From: Aspidapion aeneum
Taxonomy: Eukaryota > Arthropoda > Insecta > Coleoptera > Brentidae
Direction: 5' to 3'
NCBI GenBank assembly: GCA_963576565.1
Contig: OY755042.1
Coordinates: forward strand, 108,429,314-108,493,313
Length of the DNA: 64,000 bases
A model generated the notes under the pieces. The model ran no database searches, was not told the origin of the DNA, and was given only the letters and a program-made list of their open reading frames with translations. Below are positions 1-11,857 of this stretch, piece by piece. The first letter of the stretch is position 1, and every line of letters begins with the position of its first letter. The translations under genes and the position numbers were made by a program.

Positions 1-177
1 AACACAGCGTTTAGTCTTGAAATGAGACTTTATTTTTCTTTTTTTAATTGTTTTGATTCAGTATACTCCATTTTGAAACAAAGCAAATTGTCTTCATATA
101 AGTAATATAAATTTTGCTTCCAGAGAAAATGGTGCCTTAGATTTTTCGGTTCGGTTCAACTCGCGGGGGAAGGGGGT

Positions 178-780
178 GACTTTTACATTGTGTCTTATGG
201 GAGGTCTGACGTTTTTTTATGAAGTTTTGTAAACGACACTACAGATTTTCGCGAAATTTTGGTGAAATATTCTCAGACACCATTCCGATATTCTACCAAA
301 CTTTTATAAGGATGCAAGATGATTAAAAGGTTAAAATTTTCAAGATTTAGCATTCCTTATTTTGAATTCAAATTACCCGTCATGTACCTCATGTCAACTA
401 TTATATTTGACATTTATTTGACTTTGACATCTTGTTTGTCATGGCATTATGTCATGTATTCGTTTGTACAAGGCCAACACAAAAATAGAGGCCACGACCC
501 TGAAAAAATCAGCTGTTCTCCCGGGGCTGAATTTTACATTGGGTCTTATGGGAGGTCACACGTTTTTTTATGATATTTTCAAAATGACACTACAGATTTC
601 CGCAAAATTTCAGTCAAATATTCTCAGACACCATCCCGATATTCCACCAAAGGTTTGTAAGGAAGCAACATGATTAAAAGGTTAAAATCTTCAAGATTTA
701 GCATTCCTTATTTTGAATTCAAATTACCCGCCATGTACCACATGCCAACTGTTATATTTGACATGTATTTGACTTTGTCA
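178..780. repeat. Tandemly duplicated ~350-bp repeat (two units)
   Basis: Two units, about 178-430 and 529-780, align throughout. Both contain GTCTTATGGGAGGTC, CAGACACCATYCCGATATTC, then ATGATTAAAAGGTTAAAAT and a shared end near ATTTGACATNTATTTGAC. The offset is about 351 bp and there are scattered substitutions. A third, partial copy lies inverted at the other end of the window (63,735-63,900). Short open frames cross it, but their frame is not kept between units, so I treat it as non-coding. Family unknown; probably part of a larger dispersed transposon. Confidence 0.75.
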
Positions 781-844
781 TATGTGATTGTCACATTCAC
801 TTCTGCTTTAAACTTAATTTTTGTGTGAGCTAATGAAGCGGCTA

Positions 845-1625
845 TGAAAAATTAGGGCTTACTATACATTAAAAAAAAATTGTTCTGCCAGAATAAAGTA
901 AAAACAATCGCAAAAAGGGCTTCATTAAAAAAAAATCAAATATCCATGAAACTTCATTCCAACTTCAATATTTTAAAGACAATCAGCTGTGTCGTAAAGT
1001 GACCATCAAAAAAAAAATCAGCCCCGGATGTGACGTCAACAAAGTGGAGGATCGTGGCCCGTCCATTTTGATGGCCCTGGTTTGTATTGTAATTTTTTTT
1101 TCCATTTTTTAATGATATTTTACAATAAAGTTTATTTAGAATCTAAAAATATCAGCGTTAATCTTTTTAAAACGAAATTACACTACAAAAAAATCATCTT
1201 TTGATTTTATAATTTTTGTAACCACATGTAAATAAACTCCATATCATCATTTTTGAGATAACTTTTTGACACTCATCAGCTGTTTACCATAACAAATAGC
1301 ATAGGCCAACGAAAAAAAGTAGCAAAAAATTGTCTCAAAAATAATGTTATGAACCGTACCTATATTAAGTTTTAAAAATGTGCCGAGTGGAGGATTACTG
1401 AACATTTAAAAAAATTGTTCTGCAACAAGATAGCAAAAACAATCTCAAAATCAGCTTTATTTTTTAAAAAATCAAAACATTCAAGAATCATCATTCCAAC
1501 TTCAATATTTTAAAGACAATCAGCTGTGTGGTGACGTGACCATCCAAAAAAAAAATCAGCCCCCGATGTGACGTCAACAAAGTCGAGGATTGTGGCCCGT
1601 CCGTTTTGATAGCCCTGAGGTATCT
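845..1625. repeat. Direct-repeat pair (~235 bp, offset ~540 bp)
   Basis: The segments about 845-1080 and 1385-1620 are homologous. Shared blocks include CAATATTTTAAAGACAATC, AAATCAGCCCCNGATGTGAC and GTGGCCCGTCCNTTTTGAT. The sequence between them holds ATTTTTGAGATAACTTTTTG at about 1250, which recurs at about 41,540 beside another LINE copy. This suggests a dispersed repeat with internal duplication rather than a simple satellite. No coding evidence. Confidence 0.7.
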
Positions 1626-1875
1626 TACATGACCTCAGGGTTGGGTATTCGATTGTCCCATAAAACTGCATAACATTATGTGGCCAAAATGCCGAAAAAA
1701 GAATTGTCAACTATTTATTCCCGTTTCTGACAATGCAAGTTTTATAAGCGAATTGCTCGCTGCAAGCACGTTTTGAGGTTTCAGATTTCCTTGTGATAAT
1801 TATTGCCGCGATTTTCAGAAAAAGCAATTGGCACCGTTACATGGGCTTTACAGTTTAGTACATGACATTTTTTAC
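1626..1875. other. Short unassigned AT-rich spacer
   Basis: Between the direct-repeat pair and the LINE tail. I see no coding, hairpin or repeat signal. Confidence 0.4.
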
Positions 1876-1879
1876 TGTC

Positions 1880-2726
1880 CTTAAATACAAAAAAAAAATA
1901 GAACACTACTACTACTACTATTTCGGTCTAGAACGTTTTTCTGCGTTGTCCGACGCCTATTGTCCACCTCCTTCGATCCTGACAGTCATCTTCCGTCAGG
2001 TTTTTTTGACTCATTGATCTTTGGATTGACTGTTGCCATTCCAGTTTAGGACGCCCTCTTTTTCTGCGCCCTATTGGTTGCCATTCTAGGACCTGCTTTG
2101 GTAATCTTTCGTCGCTCATCCGTTGTATATGGCCGTACCATATCAGTTGCCTTTTAGTGATGTCATCCGTTATGCTTCCCTCGATTCCCATTCTTTCTTT
2201 TATGATCTCATTTCTTATATGATCTGTTCTAGATATTCTTATTGATCTACTTATTGCATCCATTTCGACACTTTCCATTTTTGCTTTGTATTTTTCTGTT
2301 ACGTTTTCTGTTTTTCTGTTACAAGTCTCTATTCCATACAATAGCGTGCTTTTCACCATTGTTTCGTATATGTTAAATTTTACATTCTTTTTTATCTCTC
2401 TGCTCCATAAAATACTGTTAAGACAACCAATAACCTTTTTTGCTTTTAACATTCTTTTATCCAGTTCTTTACAGTCTGTTCCTGTCTTATCAAATGTGAC
2501 ACCCAAGTATACATACTCATTGCATGGAGATATTGTCTGTCCATTTTCTAGTTCTAATTCACTTGATTCGTTTCCAATACATAAATACTGTGTCTTGTCC
2601 ACGTTCACTGTTAACCCCCACTTTTGGTATTCTTCCGTTAACTTTCTCATCATATACTCCATGTCTTCTTTATCATTAGCTTCAATTACTTGGTCGTCAG
2701 CAAACTGTAGTGTGTATATATATATA
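1880..2726 (-). pseudogene. 5'-truncated non-LTR retrotransposon, reverse transcriptase C-terminus (LINE family A)
   Basis: Read on the minus strand, the fragment opens with YTLQFADDQVIEANDKEDM, which holds the FADD catalytic motif of reverse transcriptase. It continues without a stop through the thumb/linker region and ends with IWYGHIQRMSDERLPKQ and GRRKRGRPKLEW, a C-terminal signature common in arthropod LINEs. About 265 residues are open (2,726 to 1,928); everything N-terminal of motif C is missing, as expected from 5' truncation during target-primed reverse transcription. After the stop the tail is a (TAG)n run at about 1,907-1,920 plus a T-rich stretch. Two more copies of this family lie at 41,607-43,085 and 49,820-50,480. 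The ATG inside the frame (2,662) is not a real start. Clade (Jockey, RTE or relatives) not resolved. Confidence 0.9.
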
Positions 2727-2970
2727 GAACAATACTAAGATCTTAAAACTTACCATTTAGATCAGGGTATAAGTCCTAAGTCCATCGACTTGACCCCGAC
2801 CGGCGCCGGCGGTTTAAGTTAAAAATGTAAATTACCTTTAAAAATAAAAAAAAATAAGTACAAATTTTGTACCCACATATAAATTTTTGTATTTCTGGTC
2901 CGTTCAATCATAGAATTTTCTTTAAAAATTGAATAAAATATTTGCAATATAGGTTTTCATAAACAAATTA

Positions 2971-3122
2971 CAGTCGAACCTCTCTAACTCGAACCTCTAT
3001 AACTCGTACTTTTTAAGCGGTCCCTGCACTTTTTATATGTATTTTAACCTATGTAACTCGAGTTTCTATAACTCGAACTGTTTAGGTTGTCCCTTTAGGT
3101 TCGAGTTATAGAGGTTCGACTG
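2971..3122. mobile_element. Pogo/Tigger-like MITE with TA target duplication
   Basis: A 152-bp element begins CAGTCGAACCTCTCTAACTC and ends with the inverted counterpart GAGTTATAGAGGTTCGACTG. TA dinucleotides sit directly outside both ends (2969-2970 and 3123-3124). Inside, the AACTCGA word repeats several times in both orientations. CAGTCGAACCTC-type ends with a TA target are typical of non-autonomous pogo/Tigger elements of the Tc1/mariner superfamily. It has no coding capacity. Confidence 0.88.
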
Positions 3123-3335
3123 TATATCAATATTAAAATCTATTGCATCCAAGGGAAAAATAAATCAGAACTTTAACTAAAATCCAGAATTTTAGATCTA
3201 GGATTTTAGGATCTAGGACTTTAAACCCTGTAGAAACAAAATTTCGGACTTCCGTGGTTTTTAGTTATTTTAAAAACGACGTTTTGGTTAGTAAGTATCT
3301 CTAACCGTTTTCAAGTGTAAACTAAACAATCTAGT

Positions 3336-3716
3336 TTATAGGCCACCACTTTTGGTGTGCAGTCCAAGTGTGACGGCCCGCTTCCAAGACGCCTGTTTGA
3401 AAATTCCTTTATTCTGCATTATAAACGCAGCTTCAATAAACTTTCGTTTTCGCCAATTCCTTATGCAAAACTTTAGCTTCTGACCACTGAATCCTGTGAT
3501 CATTTGACCATGCATGATCCGCCAAACCGGATTTTTCAATATCCCCTAACTAGGCACTCTTCAGATGTTTATTTACTCTAACCTGAAGAGGGCGTTTCGC
3601 TTTACCTACATATGATTTACCACACTCACACGGGATTTGGTAAATACATTCCATATTATTTGAAGGATGTTCAGTTTTTGTTTCAGTTACAAAACTCCTT
3701 ATCGTATTTCCCGATG
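3336..3716 (-). pseudogene. Penelope-like element, GIY-YIG endonuclease domain
   Basis: The minus strand encodes MECIYQIPCECGKSYVGKAK followed by RPLQVRVNKHLKSA, the GIY-YIG-type endonuclease core (here IYQ...YVG). After a stop and frame change it continues with SGLADHAW-like residues, NWRKRKFIEAAFIMQ and a terminal KSGGL. This C-terminal domain is diagnostic of Penelope-like retroelements, where it nicks the target. At least one frameshift and an in-frame stop break it. Upstream homology stops at about 3,716, where a G/C tract begins; the matching RT fragment lies at 5,056-5,400 on the same strand. Confidence 0.85.
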
Positions 3717-3775
3717 AAAATACTGGCGGGGGGGGGGGGGCGACGAACCCCCCGCGCCCCCCCACGCTGCGCCGC
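3717..3775. mobile_element. G/C-tract with hAT-like terminal sequence
   Basis: Reads CTGGCGGGGG, then a mixed G/C run, then GCTGCGCCGCTG. On the minus strand the right edge is CAGCGGCGCAGCGTGGGG, like the ends of the hAT elements at 45,737 and 56,400. It may be a minimal hAT remnant or one end of a larger insertion that separates the two Penelope fragments. I could not find a target duplication. Confidence 0.4.
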
Positions 3776-5055
3776 TGATTCTGTTGTCATTTTAAATTTT
3801 GTTAATTTCTGTGGTTAATTCTTCTTTATTACTACAAATATTTACGGCTCTTAAATACAAACTTTTTATAACTCATTGTTTTGTAGCAATAGATTGATTA
3901 GACTTAAAATTTAGGTACTGCCCAACTAACATTTATAGTAGCGGCTACATGTTCTAAAGGCTTTGCTACTTTCTTATAGTAGAAATGTGGTGATCCCAAC
4001 CAAAATTTGTTACTTTTTAGTTCTAACAACTATTTAGTATCAGGAAATAGTAGATGTTTCGTAAAAACGACCCTCTAAACTACTTCATAGGATTGTTTCT
4101 TGATAGTCGATTCTGATAGTCTTCTCTACCACAATAGGACGTTGCTAAAGTTTTACTTTCTTTTTAGTCGTTATTTCGTAGTCGCCCTGACTTTTATATC
4201 CTACTTAATTACCACTAGAAAGTTAAGCTTCATTGGAGTCCCAAACAAGTGTATCCGACAACTACATTATAACTTTAATTTTTACCACAAAAGTTTGTGT
4301 CATCATAGTAACATCTGATGTAACAATGTAGACAAAATAACTTTTTGGATCAACTTTAAAGCCGCAACTACCTTCAAGTAACCTTTTCGACTATCAGGGA
4401 ATATAGTTTGGGACGCCATGTTTTTATGTAAGAAAGAAAATTTAATATTTTTGTTGTCGTTTTATGAGCTCATATTAAAGAGCCATACTATTTTATAAAC
4501 AAATTAGTTGAAGCTTACCAAAAATGCTCTTCTTAAGCACCATTTGTTGGAGTTAACTGTCGATTATGAAAACATAACCTCCAAAATCACAACACAAAAA
4601 TTCCATCAGCTACCAGAAAACGGCTCAATTTTACGGGCGTACCGGTTTTTTGCAATATATATAATGCATGTTATACAAAAAACTTTGCGTCGCACTCGAA
4701 TTTTGATCCTCTGCTCGTAAATTCTCACACTTTTGGATAACATAGTTCATATTATAACCATAACCAAACAAAAAAACTAAGCCAGTCTGTTTACTGTTGT
4801 GTCCACCATATTGTGTAACAATTCTACCAAAAGGAAACGATTATATTATTTGCAACTACATCGCAACTTTTATGCCATTACGGAAAAAAAACAGCATCTA
4901 CGACGTAGTAGATACCTGGCTACGACGTAGTAGTGTAGTTGTTACTACAGTGACTTTAAACACTTGGCCAAGTAGTTATAACCAGAAATTGGTTCCCCAC
5001 TTAGGGAATTATAACGTCGCTGTATGGTATACTGAGACGTAGCGGGAGTACGTTG
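3776..5055. other. Unidentified 1.3-kb sequence between two Penelope fragments
   Basis: Lies between the GIY-YIG and RT pieces of what looks like one Penelope copy, so it may be an insertion. I recognise no domain on either strand. Short open frames (for example 4,508-4,720 and 4,797-5,042, plus strand) have no convincing composition or family signature. Confidence 0.4.
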
Positions 5056-5400
5056 CGGTTACTTTTAAGAAATTCTTTCTAGTTGGGGTTTCGTCGTTAC
5101 AACTTTAATTGTTTGTTGGGTGTCTCGTGAGTGTAGGTTTCCTATATACAGTGCTTTGAATTTTTCTGTCTAATCGCTTGACAAGAACATCCAAAAAAGG
5201 TAATCTCTCTCAATTTCCATGATGCATTTAATTGTTGGTTAAATACCCTTTATGGTGTAGAAAATTCTGTAGTTCGTCCTCATTTTCCGGTCATGTTATA
5301 AATGTGACATCCATATATCGTAGCCATAGTTTTGGTTTGACTCTTGCTGTGTTGATCATATGATTTAAACCCTTTAGTATATACTGGTGATAATGTTATG
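5056..5400 (-). pseudogene. Penelope-like element, reverse transcriptase fragment
   Basis: Minus-strand translation gives TARVKPKLWLRYMDVTF, where YMDV occupies the place of the usual YVDD catalytic motif. It continues with ENEDELQNFLHH and, after a frameshift, PFLDVLVKRLDRKIQSTVYR followed by KPT. These are conserved Penelope RT blocks. In-frame stops and shifts (for example TGA after FIT) show it is dead, and the second catalytic aspartate is lost. Orientation and order match the endonuclease fragment at 3,336-3,716. Confidence 0.8.
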
Positions 5401-5985
5401 AGAGTTAATAATCAAAAGTACGTTTTCTTGTGCAAAAAATAGTAATGCTCATCTACCATGTTAAGTAAAAAACTAGTCACTCAAGAAGCTGTAAGATCAT
5501 ACCGACCGAAAGCCGAAAAGCAGCACCCATAACGTAAAAAAAATCAATTGTCGTTTTTCTAGCTCCAATAAACCAGTTATCGATGTGTTTAATGATCCTC
5601 ATTGACGTATGTCGGTTTCGATACTGTCCACTTAAAAGTAAAGAGATATTATATTTGTACCACAGTGCAAATAATCCGATATTTAGTAGCTTCCCTTTGT
5701 CAAGGAACTACGTTAAGTTTTAAGCTATAGTTTTTCTGTGGGGGAAGTATCTAACCTTAACCCTTTTCGTGCATAAAGGACAGTAAGCTTAGATCAATTG
5801 AATCAGCTACAGCTTAGTTCTGTTAGAAGTCCTAGGGACATTTAAAATAACTGTCAAATTTATCGAGGGATTCTAAATTCTTCTGGATCTCGCTACTAAG
5901 GATGACCCAGAGCGTTACATCTCGTCCTGGTCAATCCAAGACATTCACAGAGCCGTTGTCTGATGATCTTAGAATCCTTCTCAAA
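5401..5985. other. Unassigned sequence upstream of Penelope RT
   Basis: By position it could hold the N-terminal half of the Penelope RT, but I could not recover those motifs in any frame. No other signal seen. Confidence 0.35.
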
Positions 5986-6004
5986 CCTGCAACTGCGGGA
6001 ATAG

Positions 6005-7075
6005 TTGTTTTCCGGTTTAAAAGCATTTCCCCCCCTGTACCTTGGTATATCTATCCTTTTCACATCCCAGTTTGGCCTTCACCTGCCTTAGGATGCTGCA
6101 GGTTTCGAACCCTACCATCTGCCATCTCTGCTAGCATTACCACGGTAATATTAATGTGAGATTTGACCAGACTTACTGAGTACAGAGAGTATGGTCATCT
6201 TGGTGACCTTCTGTGGCTAGAGCTGCTTTGGCCAGTCTCTCTTATATGTCCGATTGACCTGGAACCTCCCAAAGAATCAACAAAAAGTAATTCTGGTCTC
6301 TCTTTTAATCAACAGAGAGTATATATAAATTTTCTAGTTTTATTCTTAAACCAACGCTTTGAGCTTGTTTTGGAGGGTTTCTCTAGTTCCCAATTAAACC
6401 GGTTTGAGGGCATTTCCCCTCTATCTTTTTTACATCCTAGTTTGGCCTTAACCTGCCTTAAGATGCTGCAGGTTTCGAACCCTACCCATCTCTGCTAGCA
6501 TTACCACTGTATTATTAATGTAAGATTTGACCAGGCTTACTGAGTACCCATAGTATGTTCAACTTGGTGACCGTCTGTGGCTAGAGCTGCTTTGGGTAGT
6601 CTCTTTTATATGTCCGATTGACCTGGAACCCCTTAAAAAATCAACAAGAACTAATTCTGGTCTCTCTCTCTCTATTAATCAACAGAGTCCCGTATAGTGG
6701 CTAACAATTATATGGATTTCTTGTCTCGTAAGTCCTATATATAACGATGGTTGAAAGGTAAAAGGTCATAACTGACATTTTTCAAACTTTATTTAAATTA
6801 ATTAAAAAAAAAAACCAGGATCCATTCTTTTTTCATTTGATTTAAGCGACAAAAAAATCTTCGTAAAAGCCTGCATAATAGCTCATTCGACGCAGAAAAA
6901 AAAAATTTGGCGCTTAAAACTCTATTTCAAATGATGTGTCGCTTATGCCCTTTCGCCTTTCAACCATCGATATGTTTTCTTGCTTTATTCTTACACCTTC
7001 TTCAGTAAAATCCTTGGAATGAGCTAGTTTTAGAGAGTTTCTCTCGTCCTCGATTAAACTGGCTTTCCTAGCATG
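6005..7075. repeat. Tandem duplication of ~380-bp unit, with a third partial unit
   Basis: Units at about 6,010-6,315 and 6,395-6,690 share CAGGTTTCGAACCCTACC, TGACCAGRCTTACTGAGTAC and TGTCCGATTGACCTGGAACC. A partial third unit (about 6,985-7,070) shares the TTTATTCTTA...GAGNGTTTCTCT...AAACTGGCTT block. The GGTTCGAAACC word on the minus strand resembles a Pol III B box, but no A box or tRNA fold could be found. Open frames differ between units, so coding is unlikely. Confidence 0.7.
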
Positions 7076-8266
7076 CTTGTGAGCTCACACAATATCCTTT
7101 TAATAAAATTGACCTGTAACTAACACCGATGATATTTTGTTTTCTCTTACCAGCACAGTTTATATGTACATTTTTATGGATTTGTGTTCTATTTGAAGTA
7201 TGTAGATTCTATTTAATTTCACTGTCTTGGATCTTACACCTGAGCGCATTTTGGATTCTCAAGTCTTCAGAGTCTGCAAAAAATTGTCTCTTCTTTTGCA
7301 AGCTGTCGTTTTCTCTCGGGAGTGACGATAGTATTAAATATTATATTATTTAGATTTAGATTAAGGTTGCCCTTTAATTCTCTATTTAGGAGCACCTTGT
7401 TTTTCCTGGCATTCCGATTATTGACTATAATTCCATACCTTGTCTCTAAACGAATGTGAAGAGGTGCGCAGTCAAGCGCAGTAAACGTGCTATAGTTATA
7501 GTGCAGTAGAAATCAGAACTCATTTCTCCATAAATGATTGTGAGTCTCTCTTGTTTGATGATTGTCAAGTAATGTATTTAACAATACCACGGCGCCCCAA
7601 AATCCACTAGAAAAAATCACAGCCCAAGTCGGTATTCCAGATCAGAGTTTAATTTAGGAATCACTCCAAAAATACTTTTGAGGCGGCTCTAAGAAGCTTC
7701 AAATGCTACTCGCATCCCTTAAAAGATCCTTCCACTGTATCATCCAAGAATGAGACTGTCCTTCAAGCGTGGACCGGTACTCCAGTCAGCCACTTCATCA
7801 CTGTAGTAGATCAACCAGCCAATTCACCACCGTCTTTTGCAATTTTTGGACTGCCCGCTATAATAGTTAAAGAACTTTACAAAGTGTGACTCTTAGGGAG
7901 TAAGTGATCATGATGATTATGCTTTTTAGAATTGATAATAAAAAAGAGCGTATCGCGATAGTGAAGAAACTGGTTAGAACTGTGTCTATGCGAAAAAAAA
8001 ATTTATGTATTCTAATAATGCCGTTTTTGTACACCTGTTGCCGAAGAACTGAAGGATTTAATTCAACAAGAAAAGTATATTCTTTTATATTGTCCACTTA
8101 TAAATACTATGATGTAGATTGTTTTCAGGATTGCAAAAAATTTAATTTTAAATTTAGAACCTCAACAAAATGAAGAAAACGGGACCATGAAGACTTTTTC
8201 CATTATTTTGAGTGGGTAAAACTAAACGTCCCTAAAGACACCTTTGTAAAGCCGCCCAAATTAGGA

Positions 8267-8270
<4 letters not shown>
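7076..8270. other. Unassigned AT-rich region
   Basis: No recognisable domain, tandem structure or element end seen in about 1.2 kb. Opposed short frames near 7,867-8,173 overlap each other and look like chance. Confidence 0.4.

Positions 8271-8271
<1 letters not shown>

Positions 8272-8298
<27 letters not shown>
8272..8298. repeat. (TA)n microsatellite
   Basis: About 13 uninterrupted TA units, just upstream of the tandem array that starts near 8,360. Confidence 0.9.
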
Positions 8299-8301
<3 letters not shown>

Positions 8302-8359
8302 TATATTTAAAAACAGAGGCAACCGTTAAAAACATCAATAAACAAATTAAGAAGGAAAA

Positions 8360-10290
8360 TTGATATCCATGATTCAAATACATAATTTTCTAAAGAAAGA
8401 CAAATTAAAAAAAAAAAGAAGTCTTTTATTAAAAGAAACTTATAATAGCGGCAAAAAAATTATAGTACGTACTTCTTGTTTATCTAACCAAGAGATAGCG
8501 GTAAAAGATTCTGGTAAGGAAAACTATAAACTTAAAGATTTAGATAGATCTAATTGAGACGTAAATTCCACAAAAGGATAAATGAGATGAGACTAAACCA
8601 AATGGTAGGCTTTATCAATATACTTAAATAACATCTCTGTGTTAATGGCAGACACTCACGCGCCGGTTTTTATACGACTTGACCACACTGAAATTGGGAT
8701 GGTCTTTGCTTTAAACTCTACCCACTTCGACCATTAAAAATGTCCTATTTCAGCACCACATTTTTGAGAAGCTTTCTTTACCGATCTGTGTAGTGTAGTG
8801 CCTTGGACCACATATTCGTCATTCAACGCACACTAGACGAAAACTTTTGATACTAGTAAGTCAATCAAAGATATTTGATGGATTTGATAAAAAGTTCTAG
8901 CACCTTTTCTTTATCTAACCAAGATAATGCGGTAAAAGCTTCCGATAAGGAAAATATTAAACTTAAGAAATTAGAAAGATCTAATTGAGACGTAATCTTC
9001 AATCTTTGATGACTCGACCACACTGAAATTTGGATAATCCTTGCTTTAAACTCTACCCACTTGGACCATTAAAAAAGTCTTATTCCAGCACCACATTTTT
9101 GACAAGGTTTATTTACCGAATAATTTCAGTAGGAAACCTCCACGAACATCCTATGCCCCACAACAAATCTCAAAATGCCTTGAACCTTGAACCACATATT
9201 CCATTAACGAAAACTTCTGATACTAGTAAGTCAATCAAAGATCTTTGATGGATTTGATAAAAGTTTTTAGCATTTTTCCTTTATCTAACCAAGATAATGC
9301 GGTAAAAGCTTCCGATAAGGAAAATATTAAACTTGAAGATTTAGAAAGATCTAATTGAGACGTAATCTTCAATCTTTGATGACTCGACCACACTAAAATT
9401 TGGATAATCTTTGCTTTAAACTCTACCCACTTGGGCCAATAAAAAAGTCTTATTCCAGCACCACATTTTTGAGAAGCTTTCTTTACCGAATGATTTCACT
9501 AGGAAACCTCCACGAACATCCCATGCCCCACAACAAATCTCAAAATGCCTTGGACCACATATTTCATTAACGAAAACTTCTGATACTAGTAAGTCAATCA
9601 AAGATCTTTGATGGATTTGATAAAAGTTTTTAGCATTTTTCCTTTATCTAACCAAGAGAAATCGGTAAAAGTTTGTGATAAGGAAAAATCATTAAACTTG
9701 AAGATTTAGAAAGATCTAATTGAGACGTAAATTGCACAAATGGATAGGTGAGATTGAGATTAAACCAAATGGTAGCCTTTATCGGTATACTAAAATAAAA
9801 TCTCTCTGTTAATGTCAGTCATTCACACGCCCGCTGCTTTTTTATGACTCGACCACACTAAAATTGGGATGCTCTACCCACTTCGACCATTAAAAATGTT
9901 TTATTCCAGCACCTCATTTTTGAGAAGCTTTCTTTGCCGAATCATTACACGAGGAAACCCTTTACGAACGTCCCATGTCCCACAAGAATTTTCAAAGTGC
10001 ATTGGACCACACATTCCATTAATGAAAATTTCTGGTACTAGCAGGTCAATCAAAGATCTTTGATGGATTTGTTAAAAATGTCTAACCAAAAGATAGCGGT
10101 AAAATATTCTGAGTTGGAAAACATTAACACACAAAATCTGTATAGTCTTTACCTACTTGCAACTAACTTAAAAAGTCTTAATCCATTACTGCAAGTTTGA
10201 AAAGCTTTCTTCACTAAATATCTAATTTTACAAGGCACTTTTATTAAACATTTCCATGCCTCAAACGATTATTTAAAATTGTATTTGGAG
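8360..10290. repeat. Tandem array with long and short unit variants (~435 and ~365 bp)
   Basis: Units are anchored by TTTATCTAACCAAGA at 8,479, 8,911, 9,281 and 9,643, with a decayed one at about 10,078. Spacings are about 432, 370, 362 and 435 bp. The long units carry an extra block (AAACCAAATGGTAGSCTTTA...) between GATCTAATTGAGACGTAA and GACTCGACCACACT that the short units lack. All share AGCACCACATTTTTGA and GTAAGTCAATCAAAGAT. Partial open frames recur in several units (for example plus 9,030-9,248 and 9,869-10,063, both ending SIKDL), so the unit may derive from a coding sequence, but stops are frequent and I recognise no family. Confidence 0.82.
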
Positions 10291-10880
10291 CCGAAGCAGT
10301 AGAAGCTCTCCAACTGGAGCGATATCTGGAGATTATGGTGGCTTAGGCTTATAGTATTGCAGCTCTTGAAGGGTCGTAGGTAAAATCCCGGAATATTACT
10401 GACCTTAAAAATATTAAAACACAAAAGTAGAAATAAAACATAGTTTGTTTACATGAACCTAAAACATCTTTATACAATTTGTCTTACTTTTTATAAGCTA
10501 GTAGAAGGTAGAAGTTGAATAGAATTGATAATAAATTGCTATAACTGCATCCTGAACTGTTTTATTTAAATTACCAGTTGCGTTGGATCCCGAATTTGTA
10601 AATAATGATGCACTAGGTATTGTCTGGCTTTTCACATCTTAATATGCTTCAGACGTTTGGAATAGGATACAATTGTTTTGGGCTGAATAATATCCTCCCA
10701 CCCACTAAATTCAAGGAAAAAGATTTAATCACAGTTTATTTAACCTACACTTTTAGTTAACCATATTTTATTTTATTTTTGAAACATTAAAAGCATTTCC
10801 AGAGTGCTGTGTTAATACTATCAATCATAGCCCGCACAGTGTGGCCTAATAAATACTCGTATACCTTCTCCAGACAAGCT
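10291..10880. other. Unassigned region
   Basis: No coding, repeat or element-end signal recognised in about 590 bp. Confidence 0.4.
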
Positions 10881-10883
10881 ATT

Positions 10884-11530
10884 TAGTGAAACCTCTTCTT
10901 GCGAACACCTCTATTAAACGGACACTCCCTTTAGGCGGACACATTTTTTGGAATCAAGTTTTTCCCTATTTCTTTATATGTAAAATTCACTCCTATAACC
11001 GGACACATTCATAACCGAACACGGACAATTTTTTTTGGTTAAAAAATTCTGAAACCTCCCTTAACCGGACACGAACCTCTAACAACGGGACGGAGCGCTG
11101 CACGACATAGGCATAAATATTGTGTAGTATGTACGCAACCACGTACTCTGCACACGAAAAATTACCTCTTTCCGTTTTAATGCGAACACTAAATACTTCT
11201 GTCGTATTGACAACATATTTTATTCGGCGGGGGGCGTGACTGCTGTGTTTTATTTTTATTGTTCAATTAGGTAGTAATAGATCTCTTTGAAATGGTGCCT
11301 AGTAAAAAACTTCTCAGTCTACGTAAAAAAATGGAAGTTGTTAACGCTTCGGAGAAGGAACTTATATCAACGCGAAAAATCGCTGAAAAATGTATTATCG
11401 GAGAAACTCAAGCGGCGGAAATTGTTAATAAATATATAATTTCGCAGTTCTCTCCAATAAGCGGACACCTCCAATAAGCGGACAAAATCGACGGAACCGT
11501 GAGTGTCCGTTTATAGAAGGTTTTACTGTA
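10884..11530 (+). mobile_element. Internally deleted pogo/Tigger element
   Basis: The left end reads TAGTGAAACCTCTTCTTGCG and the right end GTTTATAGAAGGTTTTACTG followed by TA. Both arms contain repeated GCGGACAC/CCGGACAC words, the usual subterminal pattern of this family. Between them is a start of a transposase gene (11,292-11,477). At about 650 bp, most of the roughly 1.5-kb transposase gene is gone. The left TA target base appears mutated. Confidence 0.8.
11292..11477 (+). pseudogene. Tigger/pogo transposase N-terminal fragment (CENP-B-type helix-turn-helix)
   Basis: Encodes 61 residues. The stretch LRKKMEVVNASEKELISTRK followed by IAEKCIIGETQAAEIVNK matches the CENP-B N-terminal/Psq helix-turn-helix that binds the terminal repeats in pogo transposases: a KKMEVV helix, then the IAEKF-IGKTQA recognition helix. 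The frame ends in the right subterminal repeats (GCGGACACC), so the DDE catalytic domain has been deleted. The ATG at 11,292 is a plausible native start. Confidence 0.8.
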
Positions 11531-11855
11531 TAGCATTCTGTTTTGTTGTGTTTTTTTTGTTGTTCCAAACCATGAAATATGTGCTTCAATAAATTGTAAT
11601 GGTCCAAATAGAGAATGGTCAAAATAAGACGCCCAAGGTGAACTCAGTCAGTTCTTCCGCGTTTCTCAATGAATAACTAAAAGAGCCATAAAGTCCGTTT
11701 ATTTTACGGATACTTGTCAGGCCAGTGAGCACAAAATATCTTCCTCTTTGAGAATTGTGTACTTTATATTGTAGTTGTTGTTGGCTATGCTTATTTTACA
11801 GTCGAACTATTCGTTTGTAATGCAATTCATTCTAGTATTATTTAAATACTATTAA
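11531..11855. other. Unassigned spacer
   Basis: No recognisable feature between the Tigger element and the next LINE tail. Confidence 0.4.
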
Positions 11856-11857
11856 AA

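Noticed and set aside
2286..2738. 150-codon plus-strand frame
   Set aside because: Antisense shadow of the LINE family A reverse transcriptase.
6100..6130. Possible tRNA-derived SINE (GGTTCGAAACC B-box on minus strand)
   Set aside because: No A box at proper distance, no cloverleaf and no A- or T-rich tail; a B-box word alone is weak.
9416..9601. 61-codon minus frame in the long/short array
   Set aside because: Not conserved in the other units; frame is broken elsewhere.
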